A stretch of DNA of 15,963 nucleotides from HGM05232 sp044433325 (GTDB lineage: Bacteria > Bacteroidota > Bacteroidia > Bacteroidales > Muribaculaceae): contig JAWXTT010000035.1 of assembly GCA_044433325.1 (NCBI GenBank), positions 1 to 15,963 of the forward strand. Direction: 5' to 3'. Below are positions 8,401 to 15,289 of the stretch, piece after piece (positions within the stretch are counted from its first letter, which is position 1; each line of letters opens with the position of its first letter). Position numbers and translations under genes: made by a program. The notes below the pieces were generated by a model that worked only from the letters and a program-made list of their open reading frames with translations, did not search any database and was not told the origin of the DNA.

Positions 8401-10245
8401 ATCAGATGCAGAATTTCCATTAAACTTAGCTACTCCATCCGCAATATTAATGTTAGCCATAATAGTATCAAATGGTATAGAGTCATAACTAACCTGTGAG
8501 ATTAATATTCTAGAAGTAAGAGTTGAGGCTGGTGTTAAGATATCAAATTTCGAGCCTCGGATATTAGCTTTGGTACTAATTGAGTCAATAGCTATTGATG
8601 GAACTATCTTGTTGATAGGTAGCGAGGAGATATCAAGGTTAGCACTATACACCTCACTATCTAAATTGATATAAGTATTAGCGTTAATAGCACCATTTAG
8701 TGTTTGTAAATTAAGCGCAGCATCAATCTCCTTTAGGGATATATTACTATTCCCATTTATCGTGAATTTAGGTAGTTTAATAATACTCTCCTGTTCAGCC
8801 GATAATAACTTATCCTCAAGGAAACGTATATTTATAAAATCACCATTGAATTGTAGCTTTGCGTTAAGAGTGCTATCCATCATAACATCCTTAACAACGC
8901 CTGTTAGTGTGCAGTTGTATAAATCAGTCTGATACAACTCCATTTTGGAAATATCAATATTATTGATATCACCTGTTATCTTTAGCTCTGCCATTAATGG
9001 TTGCTCTGTTGGGATAATCTCAATAATATCGCTATACAATGGTAATGCTGTTAGGATATCATTAGTGGATAGTAATGTTGTTAGATGTAGATTCAGCTTA
9101 TTATCCTGTTTAGCAGTTGGATCAAATGCTAAGTTACCCATAAATGCATTTAGGTTAATATGTGATTCACGCGTATAAATATTAAACCCATCTAGGTTGA
9201 TACCATCACTATTAATAATAAAGTCACCATTAAATTTGCGGATAAATAAACCGCTACGTTCAATGCCAGTTAAATCCTTAATCGGTACAGATATATCACT
9301 TCCATAGTTCCTAAAGTTAGAGATTTTTAGGGTTAACCTATTAGCCTTAATATAACTCGGGTCTAATCCATCAGTAGGGGTGTAGCCACGTTGGGTGTAT
9401 AGTGCTGAACCATTACTGATTTGGAGTAACTCAGTAGTTACTAACCAGGGTACGCTCTCAGTTGTAGCTACTGTTGGTGGTGCTACATAGTTAGCTAAAT
9501 ATTCGTTAGATGGAGTGTAGAAGTTTACACTAAAGTAATCAGCTAATATTGATGATATTGATAACTCCTGCTTCTCGGTGCTTAAATTCAGTGAGTTAAT
9601 CTCCCCATCACCTATTCTCATATTCAGGTTATCAATGGTGGGTAACATCTGCATATCAAGGTTGAAATCCTTTAAAGCTATTGAATCAATCATTACGCTC
9701 CAATTGGCACTTGTGCTATCTGTTTCCTGTTCAGTGGTTACCTCTTTTAGAATAATGGCTACGTCGCCACTATTGATATCTAATTGTTTTATTTTAACGA
9801 CACCTTTGTTTAGGTTAACAAATAGTATAGGTAGTTCTATTTTATCCGCTTTAATTTTAAGTGTCATTGAGTTATCCTCAGTGAATAGGTTAAATGCAGT
9901 GGTGTCAGCGATAGCTGATTGTACTCTAATACGTTGACGTAATAGTGGTAACGGTTTGATTGATGTAGTTAATCTAGTGGTAGATAACATGGTGTCATTA
10001 ACACTCTTGTCATAGATAACAGTGTTGCGAATTTCTATATCGAGCGGAAAATCAATATCTATCCCCCCAACCTTAATATCCAAATCAGAGCTAGAGGATA
10101 TCTGTTTAGTTACAATATTAGTAACAAACTGGGTGACGCTACCTACATAAATAGTGAGTGTAAGTAGTGTGACTATTAGCAGAATAAATGCAGTAAACCA
10201 CATTATGACGCGTGCTGCTATATATCTTTTCCCCTTTTTTGACAA
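5422..10245 (-). CDS. tamB: TamB: translocation and assembly module inner-membrane protein
   Basis: This is a giant 1607-aa AsmA-like/TamB protein. The N-terminus is basic (SKKGKRY), followed by one signal-anchor helix at about residues 14-34 (WFTAFILLIVTLLTLTIYV). Over a thousand residues of short beta strands with repeated Asn/Asp/Ile/Leu patterns follow, as expected for the hydrophobic beta-taco groove that spans the periplasm and is thought to carry lipids and assist outer-membrane protein assembly. The C-terminal TamB (DUF490) domain covers roughly the last 400 residues, with LMLYGAYTG near 1424-1432, FLEGKVNQWAAQNIKAVDVS and YLKLFRQNGYESVLEGEV. The last 30 residues are a Lys/Arg-rich then Ser/Glu-rich tail, which is unusual. 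The start is TTG at 10245; the first ATG (codon 15) would remove the basic N-terminus in front of the helix, so TTG is preferred. It forms an operon with tamL (ATGA overlap). Confidence 0.87.
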   Translation of the reverse strand: MSKKGKRYIAARVIMWFTAFILLIVTLLTLTIYVGSVTQFVTNIVTKQISSSSDLDIKVGGIDIDFPLDIEIRNTVIYDKSVNDTMLSTTRLTTSIKPLPLLRQRIRVQSAIADTTAFNLFTEDNSMTLKIKADKIELPILFVNLNKGVVKIKQLDINSGDVAIILKEVTTEQETDSTSANWSVMIDSIALKDFNLDMQMLPTIDNLNMRIGDGEINSLNLSTEKQELSISSILADYFSVNFYTPSNEYLANYVAPPTVATTESVPWLVTTELLQISNGSALYTQRGYTPTDGLDPSYIKANRLTLKISNFRNYGSDISVPIKDLTGIERSGLFIRKFNGDFIINSDGINLDGFNIYTRESHINLNAFMGNLAFDPTAKQDNKLNLHLTTLLSTNDILTALPLYSDIIEIIPTEQPLMAELKITGDINNIDISKMELYQTDLYNCTLTGVVKDVMMDSTLNAKLQFNGDFINIRFLEDKLLSAEQESIIKLPKFTINGNSNISLKEIDAALNLQTLNGAINANTYINLDSEVYSANLDISSLPINKIVPSIAIDSISTKANIRGSKFDILTPASTLTSRILISQVSYDSIPFDTIMANINIADGVAKFNGNSASDFCNFDIDLASTILNNRYQYTLDSRIDALNLNDLKLLTGEDVLNTQLTINSVGLVDLNHNIYDLNLILDSIAIKTGNHNIYSRDINTHLYSDSTITKTTIESFDLLANFTTNTSIDGLSSSLMNSYNAALRHISEGDLKIDSIHEYLPELALTVDIGRHSIVNRYLTTTGVRFKDFDFDLYNDTTFTLTGKIVDLFVNGILIDSTIIKSNKGDNALFYSLDLLHKKGDTYVQGSTHISGDITANKLNTLFSKKDLNDKYSLYLGVNTVLADSTATVSIYPKNPIIGSDYWTVNDSNYIRYNYTRDNRNKAIRANLRLSERNSYLSFHTFLDTTNTNNINFAIKGIELGEWLTLSPFSPTITGVINTQANLTTRNTSVWGKAHLDITDLVYNKVRVGTFATNLLLELDPKSKITNAYANIIANDKKVVRAEGHINDSISDYPAAMKLTIDSLPLIIINPFIPSNMASISGYLSGDVGVVGDMNSPSINGTITGDSVNLNLPMFGSYLKLPDTELEIENNILNFKNFNITGTNNKSIKLNGDIKFNTLTSPLLNLQLAGSDIEIINSKQSKTSMVFGKGSISLTSSIKGEPSNLNINATLTLLSGSDITYVLQDDVSSIASNSTNEDLVTFTRFKQSNFLKNDSITSKQAFGANVKATLNINSGVQFNVFLTPNGYNKLQIAGSGKLDYTQNLIGDSNLTGRYTLNSGYIKYKPPLISMVNFNFTSGSYLSWNGEIMNPSINIKGTESIKTNVSISGDDSRVVDFTVGLDVSNTLNNLDIALDLSTNDNVTIANQLLSMSAEERATQAMNLMLYGAYTGSDVSSSGSNLYTTPVYSFLEGKVNQWAAQNIKAVDVSIGLNNYDRIVDGESTQTTDYSYEISKSLLDNRFKITIGGSYNTSTTDEEEIALNLINNISFDYQLRKDGNTYLKLFRQNGYESVLEGEVSSMGVGYVYKRKLNNLKQLFRIKGKKRKKENDTKSAEVENSSSENSSKAE

Positions 10246-10273
10246 CTTTAATTCAGTTAAAATATTAAAACCA

Positions 10274-10304
10274 TAAAGTTACTAAAACAGTTGAGATATA
10301 ACAA
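10274..10304 (-). promoter_or_regulatory. Candidate promoter for the tamB-tamL operon
   Basis: Read on the minus strand, TTG (complement of 10302-10304) is followed after 20 bases by TAACTTTA (complement of 10274-10281). This matches seven of eight positions of the Bacteroidota -7 box TAnnTTTG with a normal -33 spacing. The start would fall near 10270, leaving a leader of about 25 bases before the TTG start codon. The -33 element and most of the spacer lie inside a large inverted repeat. This is a consensus match only. Confidence 0.35.
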
Positions 10305-10312
10305 CTGTTTTA
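10283..10312 (-). terminator. 11-bp inverted repeat: terminator of the vanZ-like gene and/or operator for tamB
   Basis: TAAAACAGTTG at 10283-10293 and CAACTGTTTTA at 10302-10312 are perfect reverse complements separated by an 8-base loop. The repeat lies 21 bases downstream of the vanZ-like stop on the minus strand. The stem has only two G:C-containing steps near the loop, and the T run (TTTT) is part of the 3' arm, so it would be a modest intrinsic terminator in either direction. It also covers the -33 element and spacer of the candidate tamB promoter, so an operator role is equally possible. Confidence 0.5.
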
Positions 10313-10333
10313 TTATATATATGAAGTTTTTTG

Positions 10334-10768
10334 TTATTTTGATAGGTGGTTTATTATTACCCCCTTTAACCAATACTTATACAGAAGATATCCGGCTATC
10401 ACCCCTAGTGTATCAAATATAAAGTCAGCCACACTACCACTCCTTCCAATATTCATATATGCTTGAGCTAATTCAATTCCTCCAGATAAAAGTATCGAGA
10501 ATAAAAGTATCACCATTAATAATTTATTACTAATATCTTGTGGATATTTAATGCGAAGAGCATCCAGTAAATAGCTTGAAGTTAATGTGATGAAAAATAT
10601 AAAATGCCCAAGTTTATCCGCTTCCAACCAACCAGTCATCCCCTCAGGTAGTGGGCGTGGTGCTAGTGTTAGGTATAGAACAAATAGCGTTAGTATGACT
10701 GTGCATACCCCGATAGGAATTTTCAGATATATTTTAAATATCGTAGATATACTTAGTAAATGTTTCAT
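10334..10768 (-). CDS. VanZ-like family membrane protein
   Basis: This 144-aa integral membrane protein has about four hydrophobic helices (roughly residues 18-36, 54-70, 82-98 and 116-133). It carries the VanZ-like signature: LAPRPLP after helix 1, DKLGHFIFF (51-59), GGIELAQAY (96-104), R109, and DFIFDTLGVIAGY (115-127) with D115, D119, G122 and G126. VanZ proteins are known for a role in teicoplanin resistance in enterococci, but most family members, including short Bacteroidota ones like this, have no assigned function; a drug-resistance role should not be inferred. No other ATG, GTG or TTG lies between codon 1 and codon 44, so the ATG at 10768 is effectively forced. It sits only four bases after a -7 box, suggesting a leaderless or nearly leaderless message. 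It lies upstream of tamB on the same strand, with an inverted repeat between them. Confidence 0.82.
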   Translation of the reverse strand: MKHLLSISTIFKIYLKIPIGVCTVILTLFVLYLTLAPRPLPEGMTGWLEADKLGHFIFFITLTSSYLLDALRIKYPQDISNKLLMVILLFSILLSGGIELAQAYMNIGRSGSVADFIFDTLGVIAGYLLYKYWLKGVIINHLSK

Positions 10769-10772
10769 AATG

Positions 10773-10780
10773 CAAAGATA
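10773..10780 (-). promoter_or_regulatory. -7 promoter box for the vanZ-like gene
   Basis: The minus strand reads TATCTTTG, an exact match to TAnnTTTG, followed by CATT and then the ATG of the vanZ-like gene. No TTG is present at 18 to 21 bases upstream, so the -33 element is missing or divergent. With the usual distance from the -7 box, transcription would begin at or within a base or two of the start codon. Confidence 0.5.
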
Positions 10781-10832
10781 CGACTTTAACTCTAATTCTT
10801 GATAAGGAGTTATAATAATATTAAATTAAGAA

Positions 10833-10862
10833 TTGATGTTTGGAAAAAAAATCGTAAATTTG
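10833..10862 (+). promoter_or_regulatory. Bacteroides-type promoter for the transporter-folP-cdaA operon
   Basis: TTG at 10833-10835 (within ATTG) is followed after exactly 19 bases by TAAATTTG at 10855-10862, a full match to the Bacteroidota -7 consensus. Transcription would start near 10867, leaving a leader of about 20-25 bases before the ATG at 10890. A short AGG lies at 10881-10883. This is the best complete promoter match in the window, and it faces away from the vanZ-like promoter. Confidence 0.6.
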
Positions 10863-10889
10863 AGAGTTTAAATAAAATATAGGTAATTT

Positions 10890-12275
10890 ATGGCAAAAAG
10901 AGCTAAATTCAGTTCTAAGATTGGGTTAATAATGGCAACAGTTGGTTCTGCTGTTGGGTTAGGTAATATTTGGCGTTTCCCTAGTGAGGTGCATGAAAAT
11001 GGTGGTGCCGCTTTCGTATTAATATATTTAGTATGTTTATGTGTTTTGGGGATTCCTGTTATGATGGCTGAGTTCGCTTTAGGGCGCGGCGGTAAATCAG
11101 ATATATTAGGCGTATTTAAAAATGCAGCTCCTAATAGTAAATATTGGTGGTTAGTGGGTGTATTAGCTGTTTTAGTTTCCTATATGATATTATCATTTTA
11201 CATGGTTGTTGCAGGTTGGTCTTTTGAGTATCTTGGACAATCAATAACAGGTGGATTATTTGATGGTTTAAATGAAACGGAGGGGACATCGTTAGCATTT
11301 TTTGCCGCTAAAATGGGTGAAACGATTACTAGTAGTTTTAATCCACTCTATTGGACTTATGCAATGATAATAATTAACTTAGTTGTCTTACTGAAGGGAG
11401 TAAACAAAGGGATTGAACGCATATCTAATATGTTAATGCCATTTCTATTCTTGATATTATTATTATTCTGTGTAGTGTCGTTATCGTTGCCAAATTCAAT
11501 GGAGGGGGTAAGATTCTTCTTAAAACCTGAATGGAGTGCAGTTAATATAGATACCGTGATTTTCGCTTTAGGACAAGCATTCTTCTCATTGAGTTTAGGT
11601 ATGGGTATATTACTAACATATTCAGCATATTTCCCATCAACAACTCATTTACTTAGAACTGCAACATCGGTAGCAACATTAGACTTTGTGGTAGCATTCT
11701 TGATGGGGTTAATTGTATTTCCTGCAGCTTGTTCATTCGGTATGACTGAAGGTGGACATGGTTTAGATGGCGCAACATTAGTGTTCGTAACTCTCCCTGA
11801 GATATTCTCTAAAATGCCAGTTTCGCAACTGTGGTCAATACTATTCTTCTTCCTATTAACAATAGCAGCATTAACATCTACAATAGCTTTAGGGGAGGTG
11901 GCAATAGCATTAGTTGAAAAGCGAATGAAATTAAGTCGTGTTAAAGCAACGTTATTGGTGATATTACCATTGTTCCTATTTAGTTCGATATGTTCATTGT
12001 CACAAGGTCCATTATCACATATTTTGATAGCGGGACGAAATATCTTTGACTTCTTAGATTTAATCACAACCAATATAATGTTACCAACATCAGCAATTTT
12101 AGTATGTATATTTATGGGTTGGGTAGTACCTAAGAGCTTCTTTAGAAATCAGGCAACTAGTAATGGTCGATTCAAAGCTAGGGAATTTCCTATAATTTAC
12201 ACTATGGTGAAATATGTATCTCCGATATTAATATTGCTGATTATGTTGTTTAAAATAGTTGAGATAATTAATTAG
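10890..12275 (+). CDS. Sodium-dependent NSS/SNF-family transporter (first of tandem pair)
   Basis: A 461-aa LeuT-fold transporter of the neurotransmitter:sodium symporter family, moving a small solute, usually an amino acid, into the cytoplasm with Na+. Helix 1 carries SAVGLGNIWRFP (residues 20-31), the unwound substrate and sodium site. Helix 3 has SFYMVVAGW with Y104, aligning with LeuT Y108. Helix 6 has GQAFFSLSLGMG, and helix 8 has AALTSTIA, which keeps the Na2-site Ala, Thr and Ser. D265 in helix 7 (ATLDF) aligns with LeuT N286 and an alanine aligns with E290; an acid here resembles the chloride-independent bacterial members. The length suits 11 helices, lacking LeuT helix 12. The substrate cannot be told from sequence. 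It is the first gene of a four-gene operon, with its stop one base before the next ATG. Confidence 0.9.
   Translation: MAKRAKFSSKIGLIMATVGSAVGLGNIWRFPSEVHENGGAAFVLIYLVCLCVLGIPVMMAEFALGRGGKSDILGVFKNAAPNSKYWWLVGVLAVLVSYMILSFYMVVAGWSFEYLGQSITGGLFDGLNETEGTSLAFFAAKMGETITSSFNPLYWTYAMIIINLVVLLKGVNKGIERISNMLMPFLFLILLLFCVVSLSLPNSMEGVRFFLKPEWSAVNIDTVIFALGQAFFSLSLGMGILLTYSAYFPSTTHLLRTATSVATLDFVVAFLMGLIVFPAACSFGMTEGGHGLDGATLVFVTLPEIFSKMPVSQLWSILFFFLLTIAALTSTIALGEVAIALVEKRMKLSRVKATLLVILPLFLFSSICSLSQGPLSHILIAGRNIFDFLDLITTNIMLPTSAILVCIFMGWVVPKSFFRNQATSNGRFKAREFPIIYTMVKYVSPILILLIMLFKIVEIIN
10944..10982 (+). repeat. 39-nt direct repeat, copy 1 (helix 1 of first transporter)
   Basis: This stretch encodes residues 19-31 (GSAVGLGNIWRFP) and matches bases 12331-12369 at 38 of 39 positions; the only difference is a silent T/A in an Ile codon. 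The flanking codons differ between the two genes. Confidence 0.85.
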
Positions 12276-12276
12276 T

Positions 12277-13629
12277 ATGAGTGATAGAGCTTTATTTGCA
12301 ACAAAGATAGGTGTAATAGCAACCTCAGTAGGTTCTGCTGTTGGGTTAGGTAATATATGGCGTTTCCCTTATGAGGTAGGTGTCCATGGCGGTGGCGCAT
12401 TTCTAATGGTATATATCATATGTATCTTATTAATAGGTATTCCAGCAGTAACAGCTGAACTATTGATTGGTAAGAAAGCACATAAAAACTCATATGGTGC
12501 GATGAAAGAACTAGGTAAAGGTTCAGCATGGAAGTGGGTTTCGATAATAGGAATTATAGCATCATTGATGATATTAAGTTTCTACTCGGTAATTGCAGGG
12601 TGGACTATGGAATATCTGATACAATCGGTAACAGGTGGATTATTTAAATCATCAGCGGCAGAATATACCCAAGCGTTTGATACTTTTACTAACGATTCAT
12701 TCCGTCCTGTAACTATGGTGTTGATATTCTTAACTATCAACCATTTGATAATTATGGCAGGTGTGCAGAAGGGTATCGAGAAGATATCAAATATCTTAAT
12801 GCCAATACTGTTTATTATCCTATTAGTATTCTGTATAAATTCACTATTCCTATCGGGAGCAGCTGAGGGTATTACATTCCTATTCTCACCAGACTTTAGT
12901 CAGATAACACCAAGTGTGGTGTTAGGAGCTATGGGGCAGGCATTCTTCTCATTAAGTGTTGGGTTAGGTTGTTTATTAACCTACGCTTCATATTTCCCTG
13001 ATAATACACCTATTGTGCGCACCTCAGCATCCATTGCAGGGTTAGATACGATGGTAGCTATCTTAGCAGGGTTAGTGATATTCCCAATTATATTTACATT
13101 TCAAGGTGGTGATTTTATAGCTGGACCTAGGTTAGTGTTTGAAGTGTTACCTAATATTTTTACAGATATTACAGGTGGTAGATATCTATCAGTTCTATTC
13201 TTCTTATTACTATTCTTTGCATCTATAACATCTACAATATCAATGAGTGAGATTTCTATTTCGTACTTTATAGAGGAGTTTAAGGTTTCACGTGCTAAGG
13301 CAGCTGCATTTAGTACATCTATTGCAGTAGTGTTCGGTGTGCTATGTGCATTATCATTTGGACCATTGGCAGACGTTAAACTGTTTGATTTGACATTCTT
13401 TGATTTCTTTAATCGCGTTTCATCAGAGATAATGTTACCAATAGGTGGATTCTTCTATGTGCTATTTGTAGGTTGGGTGTTAGATAGAAAGATGGTTCGC
13501 CAACAATTACTAGTAACGGATAAAAAGAGTTCACACCTATTCGTGTCGTTCCTACTATTCTGTATTAGATATGTAACTCCATTAGCGATATTATTAATAT
13601 TTCTATATAGTTTAGGTGTTATATCGTAA
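12277..13629 (+). CDS. Sodium-dependent NSS/SNF-family transporter (second of tandem pair)
   Basis: A 450-aa paralogue of the preceding protein with the same layout: SAVGLGNIWRFP at residues 20-31, SFYSVIAGW with Y103 in helix 3, GQAFFSLSVGLG in helix 6, D257 in helix 7 (AGLDTMVA), and ITSTIS in helix 8 retaining the Na2 Thr-Ser pair. About 11 helices are expected. It has clearly diverged from its neighbour outside the core motifs (for example in the helix 3-4 region and the C-terminal third), so this is an old duplication rather than a recent copy, and different substrates are possible. Each is long enough to work alone; NSS proteins can dimerise, so a heterodimer is possible but unproven. 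The start ATG follows the previous stop by one base, so coupling is likely. No clear Shine-Dalgarno is seen, which is usual for Bacteroidota. Confidence 0.9.
   Translation: MSDRALFATKIGVIATSVGSAVGLGNIWRFPYEVGVHGGGAFLMVYIICILLIGIPAVTAELLIGKKAHKNSYGAMKELGKGSAWKWVSIIGIIASLMILSFYSVIAGWTMEYLIQSVTGGLFKSSAAEYTQAFDTFTNDSFRPVTMVLIFLTINHLIIMAGVQKGIEKISNILMPILFIILLVFCINSLFLSGAAEGITFLFSPDFSQITPSVVLGAMGQAFFSLSVGLGCLLTYASYFPDNTPIVRTSASIAGLDTMVAILAGLVIFPIIFTFQGGDFIAGPRLVFEVLPNIFTDITGGRYLSVLFFLLLFFASITSTISMSEISISYFIEEFKVSRAKAAAFSTSIAVVFGVLCALSFGPLADVKLFDLTFFDFFNRVSSEIMLPIGGFFYVLFVGWVLDRKMVRQQLLVTDKKSSHLFVSFLLFCIRYVTPLAILLIFLYSLGVIS
12331..12369 (+). repeat. 39-nt direct repeat, copy 2 (helix 1 of second transporter)
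   Basis: Second copy of the near-identical segment at 10944-10982, at exactly the same codons (19-31) of the paralogous gene. Recombination between the two copies would remove 1387 bases and leave an in-frame hybrid transporter. Confidence 0.85.
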
Positions 13630-13646
13630 CTGGTTAATTTGAGGAA

Positions 13647-14483
13647 ATGGAAAACTACACTATAAATATTAAGAGGCGATTGGTTGAGCTTACACAACCA
13701 TTAGTGATGGGGATAATGAATATTACTCCAGACTCATTTTATAGTGGTAGTCGCACCTCGACCGAGCATACAATCATCCAACGTACTCACCAGATACTTA
13801 GTGAGGGTGCCGATATTATAGATGTAGGAGCATATTCATCACGTCCATTTGCTGATGATATCCCTATGGAGCAGGAGTGGGAGCGATTAGCCTTTGCGTT
13901 GAATATCATACGTAGTGAAGCACCAGATGTAATTATATCTGTTGATACATTCCGTGCCGAAATTGCTAAACGCGCTGTTGAACAGTATGGAGTTGATATT
14001 ATCAACGATATTTCGATGGGTGACTTAGATAGTGATATGTTTAGTACCATAGCTGAGCTACAAGTGCCATATATCTTAATGCATATGCGCGGTGATATGC
14101 ACACAATGACCAGCTTAACAGATTATGATAATCTTGTCGCTGATATTATCAAAAGTTTAGCTATAAAGGTATCGGAGTTGGTTTCATTAGGTGTTGCAGA
14201 TATTATTATAGATCCAGGTTTTGGCTTTAGTAAAACTGTTGAGCAGAATTATGAATTACTTAAATCATTGCGTGAATTTGAGATATTGCAGCGACCACTG
14301 TTAGTTGGTATTTCGCGTAAATCAATGATATATAAACCATTGGAGATAACCCCTAGCGAGGCTTTGAATGGGACAACCGTATTGAACACATTAGCCGTTA
14401 TGAATGGGGCAAAAATATTGCGTGTACATGATGTGCGTGAAGCTGTTGAGGTGGTGAAACTTATAGAATTAACCAATAACTAA
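13647..14483 (+). CDS. folP: Dihydropteroate synthase
   Basis: FolP condenses p-aminobenzoate with 6-hydroxymethyl-dihydropterin diphosphate to give dihydropteroate, the sulfonamide-sensitive step of folate synthesis. The 278-aa protein has all the TIM-barrel motifs: MGIMNITPDSFYSGS (21-35, loop 1), GADIIDVGAYSSRP (54-67, loop 2), SVDT with D100, NDIS with N120, ILMHMRG (143-149), IDPGFGF with D189, SRKS with K225, and RVHD with R259 and H261. These positions match the E. coli pterin- and pABA-binding residues from memory. Loop 2 is the Bacteroidota form GAYSSRP rather than GGESTRP. No inserted residue typical of acquired Sul enzymes is evident. The ATG lies 17 bases after the transporter stop; GAGGAA abuts it directly, which is too close for a good ribosome site, so a TTG at 13680 is a minor alternative start. 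It is directly followed by cdaA. Confidence 0.95.
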   Translation: MENYTINIKRRLVELTQPLVMGIMNITPDSFYSGSRTSTEHTIIQRTHQILSEGADIIDVGAYSSRPFADDIPMEQEWERLAFALNIIRSEAPDVIISVDTFRAEIAKRAVEQYGVDIINDISMGDLDSDMFSTIAELQVPYILMHMRGDMHTMTSLTDYDNLVADIIKSLAIKVSELVSLGVADIIIDPGFGFSKTVEQNYELLKSLREFEILQRPLLVGISRKSMIYKPLEITPSEALNGTTVLNTLAVMNGAKILRVHDVREAVEVVKLIELTNN

Positions 14484-14488
14484 AAGGA
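14483..14488 (+). promoter_or_regulatory. Ribosome binding site of cdaA
   Basis: AAAGGA at 14483-14488 begins at the last base of the folP stop codon and sits six bases before the cdaA ATG at 14493-14495 when measured to the A of the run. It is the only well-placed Shine-Dalgarno-like site seen within this operon. Confidence 0.4.
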
Positions 14489-14492
14489 TATT

Positions 14493-15260
14493 ATGGATCA
14501 ATTTGGGTTAAAGGATGCTTTAGATATTTTGATGGTGGGAACACTGCTTTATTATCTTTACAGGATGATGAAGGATTCAGGTACACTTAATATCTTTATC
14601 GGAGTATTAGCATTTATAGTAATATGGGTAGTATTGTCCGAGATTTTAGAGATGCGGCTGATAGGTACTATTATGGATAAATTTATGAATATAGGTTTAT
14701 TGGTATTAGTAATCCTTTTCCAAGATCAGATTAAACTATTCCTAGTAGAGATAGGCTCACATAAGCGATGGGGGTTAATACGTAAACTAGTACGTCGTAA
14801 AGATAAGGGAGGAGGCAGTAGCTCAGACTGGGTGTTGCCAATAGTGTATGCATGTAAAAGTATGTCACGTTCACGTACAGGTGCATTAATAGTAATTCAA
14901 CAAGATTATCCGCTAAGTAAATATGAACGCTTAGGGGATAAGATTGATGCAGATGTAAATAGCCGATTAATTGAAAATATATTCTTTAAAAATTCACCAT
15001 TGCATGATGGTGCGATGATTATCGTTAAGGATAGGATTATGGCGGCAGGGTGTATTCTACCTGTTTCACACGATGCTAATTTGCCTCGTGAACTGGGTTT
15101 GCGCCACCGTTCAGGGTTGGGAATAACACAACAGACTGATGCACTAGTAGTGATAGTATCTGAGGAAACAGGTAATATAGCATTTGCGCACAAAGGTCAT
15201 ATCTATACCAAGCTATCATTAGCAGACTTAGAAACGCGCCTATCACAGTTTAGTGTGTAG
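14493..15260 (+). CDS. cdaA: Membrane diadenylate cyclase CdaA (c-di-AMP synthase)
   Basis: CdaA makes the second messenger c-di-AMP from two ATP. The 255-aa protein has three N-terminal membrane helices (about residues 8-24, 30-50 and 58-80), a basic linker (KRWGLIRKLVRRKDKGG) and a cytoplasmic DAC domain. The DAC signatures are intact: HDGAMI with D172-G173-A174, and LRHRSGLG with R204-H205-R206. These are the metal- and ATP-binding motifs of the family. The length matches the usual 250-280 aa. In Bacteroidota cdaA commonly follows folP, from memory, whereas in Firmicutes it sits with ybbR/cdaR and glmM; no cdaR-like gene is seen here. It is the last gene of the + strand operon. Co-transcription with Na+-coupled transporters fits c-di-AMP's known link to ion and osmotic balance, but a direct link is only inference. 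Confidence 0.94.
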   Translation: MDQFGLKDALDILMVGTLLYYLYRMMKDSGTLNIFIGVLAFIVIWVVLSEILEMRLIGTIMDKFMNIGLLVLVILFQDQIKLFLVEIGSHKRWGLIRKLVRRKDKGGGSSSDWVLPIVYACKSMSRSRTGALIVIQQDYPLSKYERLGDKIDADVNSRLIENIFFKNSPLHDGAMIIVKDRIMAAGCILPVSHDANLPRELGLRHRSGLGITQQTDALVVIVSEETGNIAFAHKGHIYTKLSLADLETRLSQFSV

Positions 15261-15289
15261 GATTTGTGTGAGGTTTGAACTGTGAGGGG

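Noticed and set aside
9578..9937. Open frame of 119 codons antisense to tamB, and similar ones at 1523-1879, 11645-12073 and 13787-14104
   Set aside because: All are shadows of well-supported genes, with no recognisable domains, promoters or spacing to suggest real genes.
10334..10768. Glycopeptide resistance gene vanZ
   Set aside because: Only the broad VanZ-like fold is supported; no other van genes are present and short Bacteroidota members have no shown resistance role.
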